This document shows, piece after piece, positions 1 to 11,908 of a stretch of 64,000 nt of DNA. The DNA is taken from the NCBI GenBank assembly GCA_029817715.1, contig JARUPY010000248.1, positions 1,488,001 to 1,552,000 on the forward strand, given 5' to 3'. This DNA is from Melastoma dodecandrum. Taxonomy: Eukaryota; Streptophyta; Magnoliopsida; Myrtales; Melastomataceae. The first letter of the stretch is position 1. Every line of letters begins with the position of its first letter. The notes under the pieces were generated by a model. That model saw nothing but the letters and a program-made list of their open reading frames with translations, did no database searches and was not told where the DNA came from. A program made the position numbers and the translations under genes.

Positions 1-2130
1 GAAATTTTCTTAATCTTTTTGAAAATTTATCTAGATATTTGGTCATGTTGGTGTAGGAACTTTCTGCTCAAAGGTAATTTGGTTATTACATTTAGTGCAT
101 TTTGAATACTTTTGCGAGGTTAGTTGTGTGCTATGAACTCTACATAAAGTGGCATGATGACGCAAAGGCAAATGAAAGTGATGGCGGAAAGTGTTGGCAA
201 ATGGAAAGGGAAATAGAGGTATAAGGGAGTGACTCGATCTCAGGTACAGATACATCACCGAAAACGAAGAAGTTGGATAGACTGAGACATTTCTTGGATA
301 TCGATACACCATCGAGAATGGACGAGGTCGAGAGAAAATTGATGGATACAAATACATCACCACCTAAACGATACATTCAACTCAGTGGAATTTAACAAAA
401 ATTAAACGAAGTAGAGAAAGGAAGACAAATTTACCTGCAAAATACATTTCAAAATTTGAATCCCTTATTTTTCGTAAAGGGGATAAATTTATATAGAAAA
501 CTAAATGACTAACATTAATTAGCAAGTAAATGATAGATAAATGGCTATGAGGGACCAGTGATTACTTACGACACTTCATATCGTCTAATGAACAAAATCG
601 AAACGTTTGCATTTCCTCGATCATATTGATTCCTCGTTCAAGACTGCTCGATTCATTGTCTCACTCGAGTTTGCTTCGTTACAGGATCATCGTTCGGAAG
701 ACTGCTCAATCCATGCTCTTCATTCGAGTGGTCTTCTCGATCAGCCTCCCTTGCTCGCGTTTGCTACTTGATTGTGAATTGGGTCAAACAATCTCGATTG
801 GATTTCAACTGAAGCTACTCAACCACTCCTTAAGGTCCTTTGCTCGCATCATTCTCCACTTTGTTCCTACTAAAAGATTCTAGGTCTACTTATATATATA
901 TATATATAAAGATTCTAGGTCAGGACATAGGTTAAATTGGGCCAATGGAGACTAGATCTATGAATTGACCGAAGCCTGACGTATGAAGATCACTCGAATT
1001 GTACCTACTATGCCACCATTTGGAACCTAGCTTTCGCTTAGAAGATCACATCCCGTCGACGTTGTTCCCTCAATGAAAGGTATCGCATAGTTGTAACATT
1101 CGCGTAATCGTCCACGTCTCGTCATTCGTACATAAAGGAATAACAGTTTTCAACTTATTCAAACAATACTCGTGGGAAGTAAAAAATGGCACACGTTACA
1201 AGGTCAAGAAGATATCGTGCTCTTTTTTAAAACTATTTGTGTATTTTTTTTAATACGAAAATTTAAAAAAAAAATTGGATATGCGGTCTTGGGTTTGTTT
1301 GGATTAGTATAGCTAAAATTCAAACCTAATGGAAATATATTAATATGTTTTGGTTAATTCTCCTATTTCAGAGACAAAATTAAAATAAAAAATTTGGTTT
1401 GGTATAAATTAACATGCTTCTATAAATTATTTATTGGTTGATATAAAATTACATTAATTTAACTTAGTGTTAGTTATATATTATAATTTTGAATAAATTA
1501 ATTTTTTTATGTGTGTCCGAGCCATGTGGATATTTTAAGCAATTGAGGAACCAACTCCTTCGTAACTTTCTTCATTCATAATTATGAACGCAAGTTGTAC
1601 AACATGGATAATACCATCTATAACGCATGTTATTAAAAGCTTCTACTTTTATTTACCATACAAAAAAGTGACAACCACTAGTTGGCAATGCATGCAATGA
1701 TACTCTACCCAAATGACTAAAAAACTTTCTGAAATTGGAAAGCATCAACATTTCTAACCACATATGAACTACCCTAATCTATAATTATACCAAGGTTTGC
1801 AATTTTAATCGTATTTAGCAAGTTTAATGTATTGAATATATCAATGAGATTACTCTTGTTCACAAAACACGTTCCTTTCCTATTTAACCGGAGAATCGAC
1901 GTTGTATCATTTTCATCGTCCTAACTACTTTCTCATAATCAACTGATCCGATAATGTCACGGTCCGAACCGCAATGTCGATGAAAGTGTCGCGATTTCGG
2001 ACCGCGTCTTCTTTGTACTCGCATGACCACGGGATATGGACACCAAACAGAGCCTTAATCCGCCCCGGCCCTCTTCATTTCCCTTTGATGGCGTCCTGAT
2101 AACCGCTTCCCACCCCCACCCCCGGCAAAA
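1..2130. other. AT-rich intergenic stretch, no gene seen
   Basis: No convincing gene was found on either strand. The short open frames lack family resemblance and have no splice context. A (TA)n tract near 890-907 is flanked on both sides by copies of AGATTCTAGGT, a small local duplication. The last few hundred bases should contain the promoter of the isoamylase gene that follows, but no certain TATA box was identified. Confidence 0.6.
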
Positions 2131-2135
2131 CGGCG

Positions 2136-2154
2136 CCACGTCAGCGTGACGTCA
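2136..2154 (+). promoter_or_regulatory. paired ACGT-core elements just upstream of the isoamylase start
   Basis: The sequence holds CCACGTCA at 2136-2143 and the perfect palindrome TGACGTCA at 2147-2154, four bases apart. ACGT cores of this kind are recognised by plant bZIP factors. They lie within 50 bases of the ISA1 ATG, so they may be in the 5' leader or at the transcription start rather than in a classical upstream promoter. The role is inferred from the motif only. Confidence 0.4.
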
Positions 2155-2181
2155 TCTCTTGGCTACACTTTCTCGTCCACG

Positions 2182-5100
2182 ATGAGCCACTGCCGCGCGT
2201 CCTTTCTTCCGGTCAACATCGTCCCCCGGCCCCATTCCTCCGCGCTCTCCCCGCGGCGACCGCGCCACTGGAGAAGCGGAGGAGTCTCGGCGGGGAGGAG
2301 AGGGAGTAGGGTGAGTTCCGTGGTGACTGCAGCGAGTGGCAATGGCGAGGCGAAGACCGCTGTTGTTGTTGAGGAGGTGATTAGGGAAGGGGAGCCCAAG
2401 AGGAAGTTCGAGGTGTACGCCGGGAAGCCGCTCCCGCTCGGGTCCACCTCTCGTGACGGCGGCGTCAATTTCGCGGTTTACTCCAGTAATGCGGTTACTG
2501 CTTCACTGCGCTTGTTCTCTACAGCGGACCTGAGCGAGGTGAGTGCTGATTTAGGGGGAAGTTTTTGGATGGGCGGCTGTTCTCACTCTTCGAGTATAGT
2601 TAGCAACGATTCATTTCTAACTGCTTGGCCAAACACCTGATGCAGAACAAGGTGACTGGAGAGATAAGTCTTATTCCCTTCGTTAATAGGACTGGAGATG
2701 TATGGCATTTGTTTGTGAAAGGAGATCTGAAGGATATGGTGTATGGTTACGTGTTTGATGGGAAGTTCTCTCCAGAAGAAGGCCACCGTTATGATGCTTC
2801 AAGAATTTTGTTAGATCCTTATGCAAAGGTTGGTGTTTATGTTACTGTAGTGACTGCTTTTTAAGCATTTGGAATTGTTTTTGGGAAGCTGCTGAGCAAA
2901 TGGGAAGAAGTTTCATTGAATTCATTTCGGAAGCCATGGATTTATGTATTTGGTTACTTAATAGGGTGATCTATTTGAGTAATCATCCAAATACTTAATA
3001 GGGCGACTGAGAATTCAGTTACTATATCAAACATTTGACGATTTTGAATTTCCACATTATTTATTGTGGTAAAAGTCTGTTTTCTTTTAATCAAATATGT
3101 ACTTCCCTTTGGTTATTTAGGCTGTTTTTAGCAGAGGCAATTATGGTGAATTGGGACCTGAGGATAACTGCTGGCCCCAAATGGCTGGCATGGTACCTTT
3201 AGAAGAGGATGAGGTACCCATTTTGTACCCCTGTAATTTCCTATGGAGAGCATATGTGAAACTGCTTGGGTATTCACGTGCCCTGTTTTGTTTTGTTTCG
3301 GATGAAACTAATATCGTGTAACTTACCCCTAAAGACTAGCCCATGCGTATGGTTTTTCCATCACATGACTTCCGTATTGTTCTTTTTCTTTAGTCATTTT
3401 CTTTACAGAGAACAAATGGTGTATATGTTTTCTGAGATGAACAGTGTTTTGCATCCGTTTAATCAATGTTTTTCCTTTTCAGTTTGATTGGGAAGGTGAT
3501 TTGCCATTGAATCACCAACACAAAGACCTCATCATATATGAACTACATGTGCGTGGCTTTACCAGACATGAATCCAGCAATACACGATTCCCAGGCACTT
3601 ATCTTGGGGTTGTGGACAAACTCGATCACTTAAAGGTTTGGCTGCATAACTCTGAAAAGTAATCAGGTTTCACTTTTCACTTGCAACGAGGTTCAATGCC
3701 ATCATGGGGAAAAAATGTTTCTTAGGAAGTAGTCAACTTGAGATGAAAGAAATCTTGGATTGAAACATCTTTTAATTGTGTCTAGACACAGCACCAGTTG
3801 TGCACCATCCCTTGTTTCTTTGCAGCTTGAATGGAATATGGAGAAAAGATGTTGTTCATAAATAATCTATGATTAGAAAAGCCAGCACTTAGTCATAATT
3901 GACTGTATGCATAGTATTTTCAACCAGTTTGAAGCTTTTAAGTGAAATTGATGATTAGAGGGTACATTGTGGTCAATTAGAAGCATTTTCAACCAGTTTG
4001 AAGCATTTTTGTTTGTGATTCTCGAGAGCGCCTTTAAACATTATACTTCTATCTTCATACAGTTCTTAATAGGTATAAAGGTGAGCCTTCAAATAACAAG
4101 TTACCCCTCTGGCGACCTGCTTTAGAAAAGCCGCTCTGCAAAGCTTTGCAAGTATAAGGTTTTGTAGATGTGCATCCACCCTCATCTTTCATGCACTAAC
4201 CAGGATACTCAATGCATGGGATGTATGATCAGTGCTACTGATAGCAGAAAATAGAAACAAAGAGTTTGTCTTACTTCAAGTCTTTTATCAGGAGCTTGGC
4301 GTCAACTGCATAGAGCTTATGCCTTGTCAGGAATTCAATGAGCTGGAGTATTTCAGCTATAATTCTGTCTTGGGTGATTACAAGTATGACCACAGCGCTT
4401 AATACTATTCGGAATGTCACGTTAGTGTTCATTGGCTTGGCTACTTATCTACGATATTAAGGCAGGCAACCCTTTGAGGAATATGAGGTGACAACTGATG
4501 GTTACCTCATCGAGCATGCCACAAATTGACTTACTTCTAGTTTTTATCAGCTTACATAAAAGAATCACCTTAGAATGAACATATTGTCAATACTTACGGT
4601 ACCGGCAGGGATTTGTATTTTCTTAAGATGAATGCTAAACTTCTCATTGCTCTACAGGATGAACTTCTGGGGATATTCGACTATAAATTACTTCTCTCCA
4701 ATGATGCGATATTCATTTGCTAGCTCAGTAGATGCAATCAATGAAGTCAAAACTCTTATTAGAGAAGCTCATAAACGAGGAATTGAGGTGACTCCATGTT
4801 GCACCATTTTCACCCCTTTTCATTTTGCTTATGTACCTAAGTGATGATTCTTGAACAGGTTGTCTTGGATGTCGTGTTCAATCACACTGCTGAAGGTAAT
4901 GAGGATGGTCCTACACTGTCCTTCAGAGGCATTGACAACAGTGTCTATTACATGCTTGCACCAAAGGTACCTCCTGTGAAATGGAAGATATATTTTCTAT
5001 TTGGATTAGTAACCTAAATTGATAATTTATAAGTTATATGATTAGGCAGGCACATAGGATAATACTGTTCTTGTAACCGTTGCTATTATTTTATTGAGGA

Positions 5101-8100
5101 AAGTTCTCAAATGAGGTAATTCGGGAAAAAAAAAATCGCAAAAAAGGATAGGCAGTTTCGAAATTCCTGAAATACAGCCCCTAAGTCGATGAGTTCGACT
5201 TTGCCCAAGAAATGTCACTTCGTATGTTTCCATACCAAGGCTCAGTCCAATTAAGTCCTTAGCGTCTACCAATTTCGCCATATCTCCTTATGTTTTACTA
5301 TGCTGAAATCAATGCGGTGTATTTTTTTTTTCGTATGATTGGATTTCTATTTATATGTAAATCAAACCTCTATAAACTAAAAAAGTGGATCTTGTTGTTT
5401 GAATTTCTTGCCTATTTCTATTTTGTTTCATTTTGTTTAATGTCTATTGGATACCCAAAGCCGACGGAGTTCGACTTCCAAAAGGTCCCCTTAAGAAAGT
5501 CGAACACTATAATTTTGACTTCCCTTTTTTTTTATTTTTTTTAAAATTTTTGAAAGTCGAATTTATGAAGTTCGACTTCGGGGCTGTATTTTAGGAATTT
5601 TGAAACTTTCTACCCTATTTTGCAAGTTTTTTTTTCACTAACGGTAAAATGGAACAAAGCCCTTATTTTTATTTCTTGTTATCTTTGGTCGATTCTCCTA
5701 AGCAGTTGTTTTCTTAATTGGGACTCACTTTTTTTATGGAAAACATTCATTTGATTGTTCGACCCCTTTCTTATGATGAACTTTAGGTAGAAATGTCTGA
5801 AAATTCTTTTATTTCAGGGTGAATTCTATAACTATTCTGGCTGTGGAAATACACTTAATTGTAATCATCCTGTGGTGCGACAATTTATTGTTGACTGCTT
5901 GAGGTATGTTGACCATCATCAAACTTTATGGATTTTTTTCCGTGTAACTCTATATTTTACCAGCGATTTAGCCCTTTAAAATCTTGGAATCTTAGCCATT
6001 CTTTTTTTGAGACCATTGTTACAGATTATATTCCTGATAATCAACCTAGTTTTTAGGGTAAGAGATAGTTAGATTGGCTATGTTAAATATATTCATCGAG
6101 TTGCTCAATTTCTGACTGCTGGTAGTTTATACATGTCCCTCGGGTTTGGCACTGTAGTTTCTGTCGTCAATGACCAACTTACTCTCATTCTTCTGCGAAT
6201 GCCACAGATATTGGGTGACAGAAATGCATGTCGATGGCTTCCGTTTTGACCTTGCTTCTATCTTAACAAGGAGCAGCAGGTTCACCCTCAACTTCATTTG
6301 TATGCTCATGTGGTTGTTGGCTAATACCCAATATTGATAATTTAATCTTTTTTGTTTCTCACTTCAAGTATTTCATTGTCTTTTCAAGTCTTTGGGAAGC
6401 AGTTAACGTGTATGGACAACCAGATGAACTAGAGACAGTGACTACTGGGACTCCGTTGAATAGTCCTCCACTGATAGACCTGATAAGTAATGACCCAGTT
6501 CTTAGAGGAGTTAAGGTACTGGGATTTTCTGATATGTATTTATCACTGATCACATTGATTATCTCTTCGTATTTCATGTCATGTTACCGTTACGCCGAAT
6601 GATAAACCGACATTTTCTCTTCACGAGAAACCTCAGAGTAAACCAGCATGTACTCTGGGTGTAATCAATGTTGAAATTCTACTAATTACTTCTCAGTTGA
6701 TAGCTGAAGCTTGGGACGCTGGAGGAATCTACCAAGTTGGAAGATTTCCTCACTGGGGGATTTGGTCTGAATGGAATGGAAAGGTGAAAAAAATCACCAT
6801 ACTTAAGTGACAATCATCTTCATTGCTCCCGCTTTGCATTTTATACTGAATTTATATAAAGAAGTCGAAGTAAATTTATGGGGTTGTTTATTTTCCATAT
6901 GCTTTGGAGTGCCAGTCAGAAAACCCTGTTTTGTTCGTTTCAGTATCGAGATGTGGTGCGCCAATTTATCAAGGGTACAGATGGCTTTTCTGGGGCTTTT
7001 GCAGAGTGCCTTTGTGGAAGTCCAAATTTGTACCAGGTATTTGTAATCCTATTGTCGCTTTGCTTTGTATAGGAGAGGGTGGAAAAAAGCGAGATGGGTT
7101 TGGAATGAAAATTTTCTTTCTTCCTACCAACCTAAAGAGAATATAAATTTTCTTCTAATTTTTCAGTCACACCATAATCTTCAGAATTCACAAGTGTGCA
7201 GGACAGTTCTCACGAGAAACTTTATTCTTCAGCGTTCTTGCATCTCATGTGACAGGAAGGAGGAAGAAAGCCCTGGAACAGCGTGAATTTTGTCTGTGCA
7301 CATGATGGTTTCACTTTGGCCGATCTGGTTTCCTATAATAACAAACATAACTTGGCAAATGGAGAAGACAATAATGATGGGGAGAATCACAATAACAGTT
7401 GGAACTGCGGACAGGTAAATCTATTAGATGCCTCGTGCACTTTGCCATCTCTCTTCAATTCAACCCATATACAAACTACCTAAAACAATTTCAATTTTTG
7501 AATTTCGATGTCAAGTTCATGAGGCATTGACAAGGATTGTTACAAGCTTGGGAAAAGTTCCCTTTCACATGGTGGATCAATGTGCACAAGTCATCTACGT
7601 ATAAAAAATCAAAATTCTAGAACATGGACGGTGGATGGTCAACAACACCCACAATCATTAATTGCTGGTTAAAAGCAGGAATTGTGAAAGTTTCTTGCAA
7701 TCAAGTTTCATAAGTTCTCTTCGTGCATTAGAAGTTTTCTGCTTTTATTCAAGTATGTAGAGTTGTTGGCTACAAGATCAGCTTTGTTCAGTCCTTTTGT
7801 TTTGGGTTGTTCACCTCTTAGAATTTCCTTAAATAGATTTTAAGAATTATGAACCATTCTTTCTGGTCATTGCTACAGGAGGGAGAGTTTGCGAGCATTT
7901 CCGTGAAAAGATTGAGGAAGAGACAGATGCGGAATTTCTTTGTTTGCCTGATGGTCTCTCAAGTAAGAATTGCCTGAGCATCGGCACCACATGCCTTTTT
8001 TTTTCTTTTAAACTATATCATGCAGACTGCAGCCTTTAAATTGAGTATAGGAACCACTTATTGAGTTTGTGGTGATCAGAAACTCTTTTAGGATGTGTTT

Positions 8101-9247
8101 GGTTAGGAATGAAAAGGGAGGAAAAGAAACTTCACAGAAAATTTTCAAATCATGAGAATTGATAACTTCTCGGGAATCGGATTTTCCACCTTTTTTCTTT
8201 CCTTTTCCTCCTATTCCGTCGAAAACAAACACGGACTTATAATCTGTTTGCTTTTGAAGGAAAAGAAAGGAAAGGAATGGAAAACATGTGCCCCGAGGAA
8301 AAACTCTATCTCGCCATTTAAAAAATTTTCCATTTTCCTTTCTTTTCCTTCTTTTCCTTACTAGCCAAACGCATTAGTCCTCTCAAGTACAGTTATTTCA
8401 CTCTTATGAGTCATACCTGTTTTATTAGGGCGTCCCAATGATATATATGGGTGATGAATATGGTCACACCAAGGGAGGAAACAACAACTCGTACTGCCAC
8501 GATAACTATGTACTGTCTCTGCTCCTATATTACATTGGCCGCTCTCTTCTGCTTGTATAGTAGAAACATGTAGTGTAAATTGATCTCTTTCATTTGGGAT
8601 TTGATGCAGATCAATTACTTCCGCTGGGACAAGAAAGAAGAGTCATCGTCTGACTTTTACAGATTTTGCCGCCAAATGACAAATTTCCGGCAGTATGGTC
8701 TTTAATGGTTTCTAATCTTTCACCCTGACCAAATATGCCTGTCTGACATGCGTACATTCTTACAGTGAATGTGAATCACTCGGTTTAAGTGACTTCCCAA
8801 CAGCGGAACGACTACAATGGCATGGTCACCTCCCAGGCCAGCCTGATTGGTCAGACACCAGCCGTTTTGTGGCATTCACTCTGGTGAGATTATCCTGACA
8901 AAACATTGTCAGCGGGATTATGCCTTGGTGTCTTTGCTTCTCTCCTGGATAATGCATAGCTTTATATCTGTTGGCGACAGGTCGACTCGGTCAAAGGGGA
9001 GATGTACGTAGCTTTCAATGCGAGCCACCTCCCAGTGATGGTCACATTGCCTGAACGTCCAGGCTATAAATGGACGCCTCTCGTTGACACCAGCAAACCT
9101 GCGCCCTTTGACTTCATCTCGCCGGACGTCCCACAAGGAGGCGTTGCTCTCAAACAGTTTGCTCATTTTCTCGACTCCAATCTTTATCCGATGCTGAGTT
9201 ACTCCGCCATAGTTCTTCTGCTTTCTCCAGATGACGATTGCTCCTAA
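2182..9247 (+). CDS. ISA1: isoamylase 1, chloroplastic starch debranching enzyme (18 exons, complete)
   Basis: This enzyme hydrolyses alpha-1,6 branches of glucans in plastids and trims pre-amylopectin during starch synthesis. Exons: 2182-2538, 2646-2828, 3121-3213, 3483-3635, 4292-4383, 4658-4787, 4859-4966, 5818-5903, 6208-6279, 6389-6515, 6697-6783, 6944-7036, 7256-7414, 7879-7962, 8429-8509, 8610-8692, 8766-8883, 8981-9247. All joins keep phase and give 790 aa, the usual family length. The first about 50 residues look like a plastid transit peptide, followed by a CBM48-like region and the GH13 catalytic domain. Visible motifs are DVVFNHT (region I, His345), DGFRFD (nucleophile Asp415), AEAWDAGG (acid/base Glu471) and CAHDGF (His543-Asp544). 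Sequence such as [10 protein letters not shown] points to ISA1 rather than ISA3. The start is the first in-frame ATG; the in-frame GTG at 2146 was rejected. No lesion was seen. Confidence 0.95.
5120..5662. mobile_element. short non-autonomous MULE-like element in ISA1 intron 7
   Basis: Bases about 5127-5205 and 5560-5640 are inverted copies of each other, sharing blocks such as TTCGAAATTCCTGAAATACAG against its near-complement ending in CTGTATTTTAGGAATTTTGAAA. The right outer end (TAACGGTAAAATGGAACAAAGCCC) resembles, in complement, the start of the large MULE terminal repeat at 58488 (GGAGTTTTGTTCCATTATGAC). The outer left end is less clear, so the start is approximate. There is no transposase. 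Its interior carries plastid-type trnL sequence. Confidence 0.65.
5205..5287 (-). other. nuclear copy of plastid trnL(UAA) 5' exon plus intron start
   Basis: On the minus strand, 5287 down to 5253 is exactly 35 bases long and reads as the 5' exon of plastid trnL-UAA (GGAGATATGGCGAAATTGG at its start). It is followed by the beginning of its group I intron (AATTGGACTGAGCCTTGG and on to about 5205). The reverse complement of the 5' exon contains a near match to the standard trnL 'b' primer site. The 3' exon is absent, so this is not a working tRNA gene. It lies between the inverted repeats of the intron element. Confidence 0.75.
8090..8382. mobile_element. MITE-like fold-back element in ISA1 intron 14
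   Basis: The left edge, GGATGTGTTTGGTTAGGAA near 8093, is matched in complement by the right edge near 8360-8382 (CCTTACTAGCCAAACGCATT). The arms are purine-rich and pyrimidine-rich mirror stretches. GTTTGG-type termini are common in plant hAT-like MITEs. There is no coding capacity, and the target duplication was not resolved. Confidence 0.5.
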
Positions 9248-10307
9248 GCTTAATAGCTTTAATAGTCTTGTTCAATATTAGTACATAAGTAAATAGGAAA
9301 CGTGTCTTTGGCAGGTTATATTAAAGGTTTAACGGAAGTACGGTTTGTATTAAAAGAAATTGTAAAATGCAGTTTTAATTTACAAAACTACATTGTTCCT
9401 AATAATAGACGCGGTTGATGACGGTGACATTCATTTCCCACTACGATACTATGTCAAGGGAGCTATGACGTGATTGGGAATCTCGACTTTATGTGGGGTG
9501 TGGTTCATTTCCCGTGAAAATGTAGTCCAAAATTGCATCTATAACATTCAAGGGAAGATGAAGATCAAGGTCCAAAAGGAATGAACTATCAAGAAGAAAG
9601 GGATGATGATCTCTCAGGTGGCGCAACTGATGGCGACACAATCAGGAGATGACTATTGCCCACTCCACTTTGATTGACCTTCAAGTTCAACTCCATCAGC
9701 ACCAGTCAAGGCTGAGAAAGATTTCCCCTACGTTCATTTTTACCCGAAAGAATCAGTTCCTCATGTCACACAACTCATTCCCAAGGATTGATTCATCGTA
9801 ATAGGCTGACTTGGAAGAGGAACAACCACTGCGACGTTACACGAGAAGAAGTGGAAACCGTAGGCTGACTTGGAAAGAAGAAGTGGAAGGCTTAGGCTGA
9901 ATTGGAAGAGGAACAACCATTACGACGTTAAGCGAGAAAAAGTGGAAGGCGAGATAGAGTGTAGTTGCGAATAATGAATGTTTGGGAGCTTTGACCGGAA
10001 GTTCAAGGCGATATTTAGAAGCGTAAAAATCGTATTTCACTTCACTACTCTTTTTTTAAAAAAAAAAAAAAATAAACCATATATTTTCGTCGGTTTTGTT
10101 AATTTTCAAGGAAACGAACACCCTCATTACGTGGAGACACCTGATTGGAGGAAAGCCTGGGGAGTATCTGGAGAAATTCTAGATCCCCGCCGTTCCTCCT
10201 TCCTTTCTTCCTTCCATCGTATTACCGCCTAACTCAATATCTGTGTCCTACCTAACTCCCGCTAAAGCTTCTGGAAAGATCTGAAAGGAACGAACGAACG
10301 ATCGATC
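9248..10307. repeat. intergenic, with degenerate direct repeats at about 9802-9950
   Basis: Between ISA1 and the next gene no coding region was recognised. Three imperfect direct copies begin with TAGGCTGA at about 9802, 9861 and 9893. The first and third continue into a shared block (GGAAGAGGAACAACCA...CGACGTTA...CGAGAA). The rest should hold the ISA1 terminator and the promoter of the gene at 10308. Confidence 0.5.
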
Positions 10308-11627
10308 ATGAAGGCCGCGGCGAGGCTGAAGAGGAAGGACATCGACCGCGTCAACGACGAGTTCTCCGACTTCTCCCTCTCCTCTCCCGCCACCAAGATT
10401 CGCCGCCTTGTAATTCCTCCCCCCCTCCGTCCTCATTGTTGTTTTGTTTTCCGTTAGGGATCTTGTTACGTGATCCCGATCCTTACTCTTTCCGTAGGAT
10501 GTGGAGCTGTCGACGATCGTTGAGGTAGATGAATCGGACAGGAGTTTGCCTGCGATGAGTGGGAGTATGGAGGCTGGGGAGGAATTGGAGATGGATTCTC
10601 CGTCGGCGGTTAACGAGGAGAGGGCGATTGTGCTGTTCAGGCCGATGAACGTTCATCTTCTTCGCTACCGATCGCCTTCCACTTTCTCCGTGGCTGTCGA
10701 CTCGGAGTTGATCTCCGGCTTCAAGAGTGAGTGCTGGCCTTGAATTTCTGTTCTCTGTTACGCCGTTCTATTGAGGAATTTGTGTGCGTGCCGGTTTGGA
10801 GTCTGAGTGTTGCCTTGCCATGCTGGTTGGATGAATTAGGGCTGCATGTGCTTGACTACTGACTGCGATTCTGAGTAATGAATTTCGTACAACGGAGCGG
10901 TGTTTACTGTAAGAATTGTCTGTGAAACTGGAAAGATCACTGGCGCCGTTCATCTGCTTCATAACCAGGTATTGGACGAATGCCTGCTTTTGATGTCTAT
11001 GACATCTTGTGTGCTTAGGATGCCTCTTGCTCTCGCATAGTCGAGAATGCTTAGTGCAATTCCTCCTCGTCTGCCATTATTTGTCCTGTTGGCTTTGTAT
11101 TAGATCAGAATGTGAAATGTGAATCCTCATTCTTATATGTAGCCGGATCTGAAGTGAAATATATGAGGCCGCTTCGCCAATTTCGCATTGCTGTTGTAAT
11201 CGCTCTTGACGTGAGGTTGTCAATGGTCTGATTCGGCTACATTTGCTGTTGTGTTCTTTCATCACCAGGTGAGTTCCCCTGGTCAAACAGATCTTCTGGA
11301 GGCAATTTCTTCGTTGATGAGGTAGCCGATGACGATAGAGATGGTTCAAATGAAAGGTGCACAACTGTTGTCCCTTGGGTCCCCTCCCAATTTCCTTTGG
11401 CACCACGGGTCGAGATCATAGATTCGGAAGTTATGGAAACAGAAGATGCTGGAGGTGAGGGGGCCATGGAGGTCGAGGAGGATAACCCCAATCCCAGTGA
11501 GGTAGTCGAAGGAGTTGATCAAAATCGGGGCAGTTATGGAGGGTTTCACCCCTGGCAGCAACAACAACACTGCTTAATACCTCAGCTTTCCCAGACAGTG
11601 TCAAATCCCATCGTGTGGTATAGGTAA
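10308..11627 (+). CDS. conserved plant protein of unknown function, 229 aa, acidic with basic N-terminus
   Basis: Exons 10308-10409, 10498-10726 and 11269-11627 join in phase to 229 aa. The first exon codes for a lysine/arginine-rich start (KLKRKD-like) and a KIRR motif that could be a nuclear signal. The middle and end are acidic (runs such as EVADDDRD, MEVEEDNP). The C-terminus is glutamine-rich (HPWQQQQH) and ends in PIVWYR. No catalytic domain, signal peptide or membrane span was seen. The third exon also has the codon use and clean splice sites of a real gene. I do not recognise a named family, so the function is unknown; a nuclear role is only a guess from composition. Confidence 0.75.
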
Positions 11628-11908
11628 TAGAAGTGGTTCTGGAACCGGTTCAGGCCATTGGAACGGGATCAACTTAGGAAGTTCATGACCGGCAAAGTCG
11701 ATGCCTGTGTCATGTCGTCTCAATTGTATTTGCCTTGGGGGAAATGTATTTCTGTGCAAAGCCTCCTTCCTCCTCCGAGAGAGTTCATGGGAAACATGCT
11801 TTTACGTTGTTTGAATTTCCAGTTTGATTTTAGTTTTACCTTTTCATGCTTTCTACAATTGTTGCACGTCGAAGTTCAGACATCAAAAGCTCAGATTTCC
11901 GTTTTGTT

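Noticed and set aside
2146..2181. Upstream extension of ISA1 beginning at GTG
   Set aside because: A GTG start is not expected in a plant nuclear gene; the first ATG at 2182 gives a normal transit peptide and length.
5042..5281. Open frame starting [10 protein letters not shown] on the minus strand
   Set aside because: This peptide is the translation of a plastid tRNA-Leu 5' end, a well-known artefact. It is annotated as a plastid trnL fragment instead of a protein.
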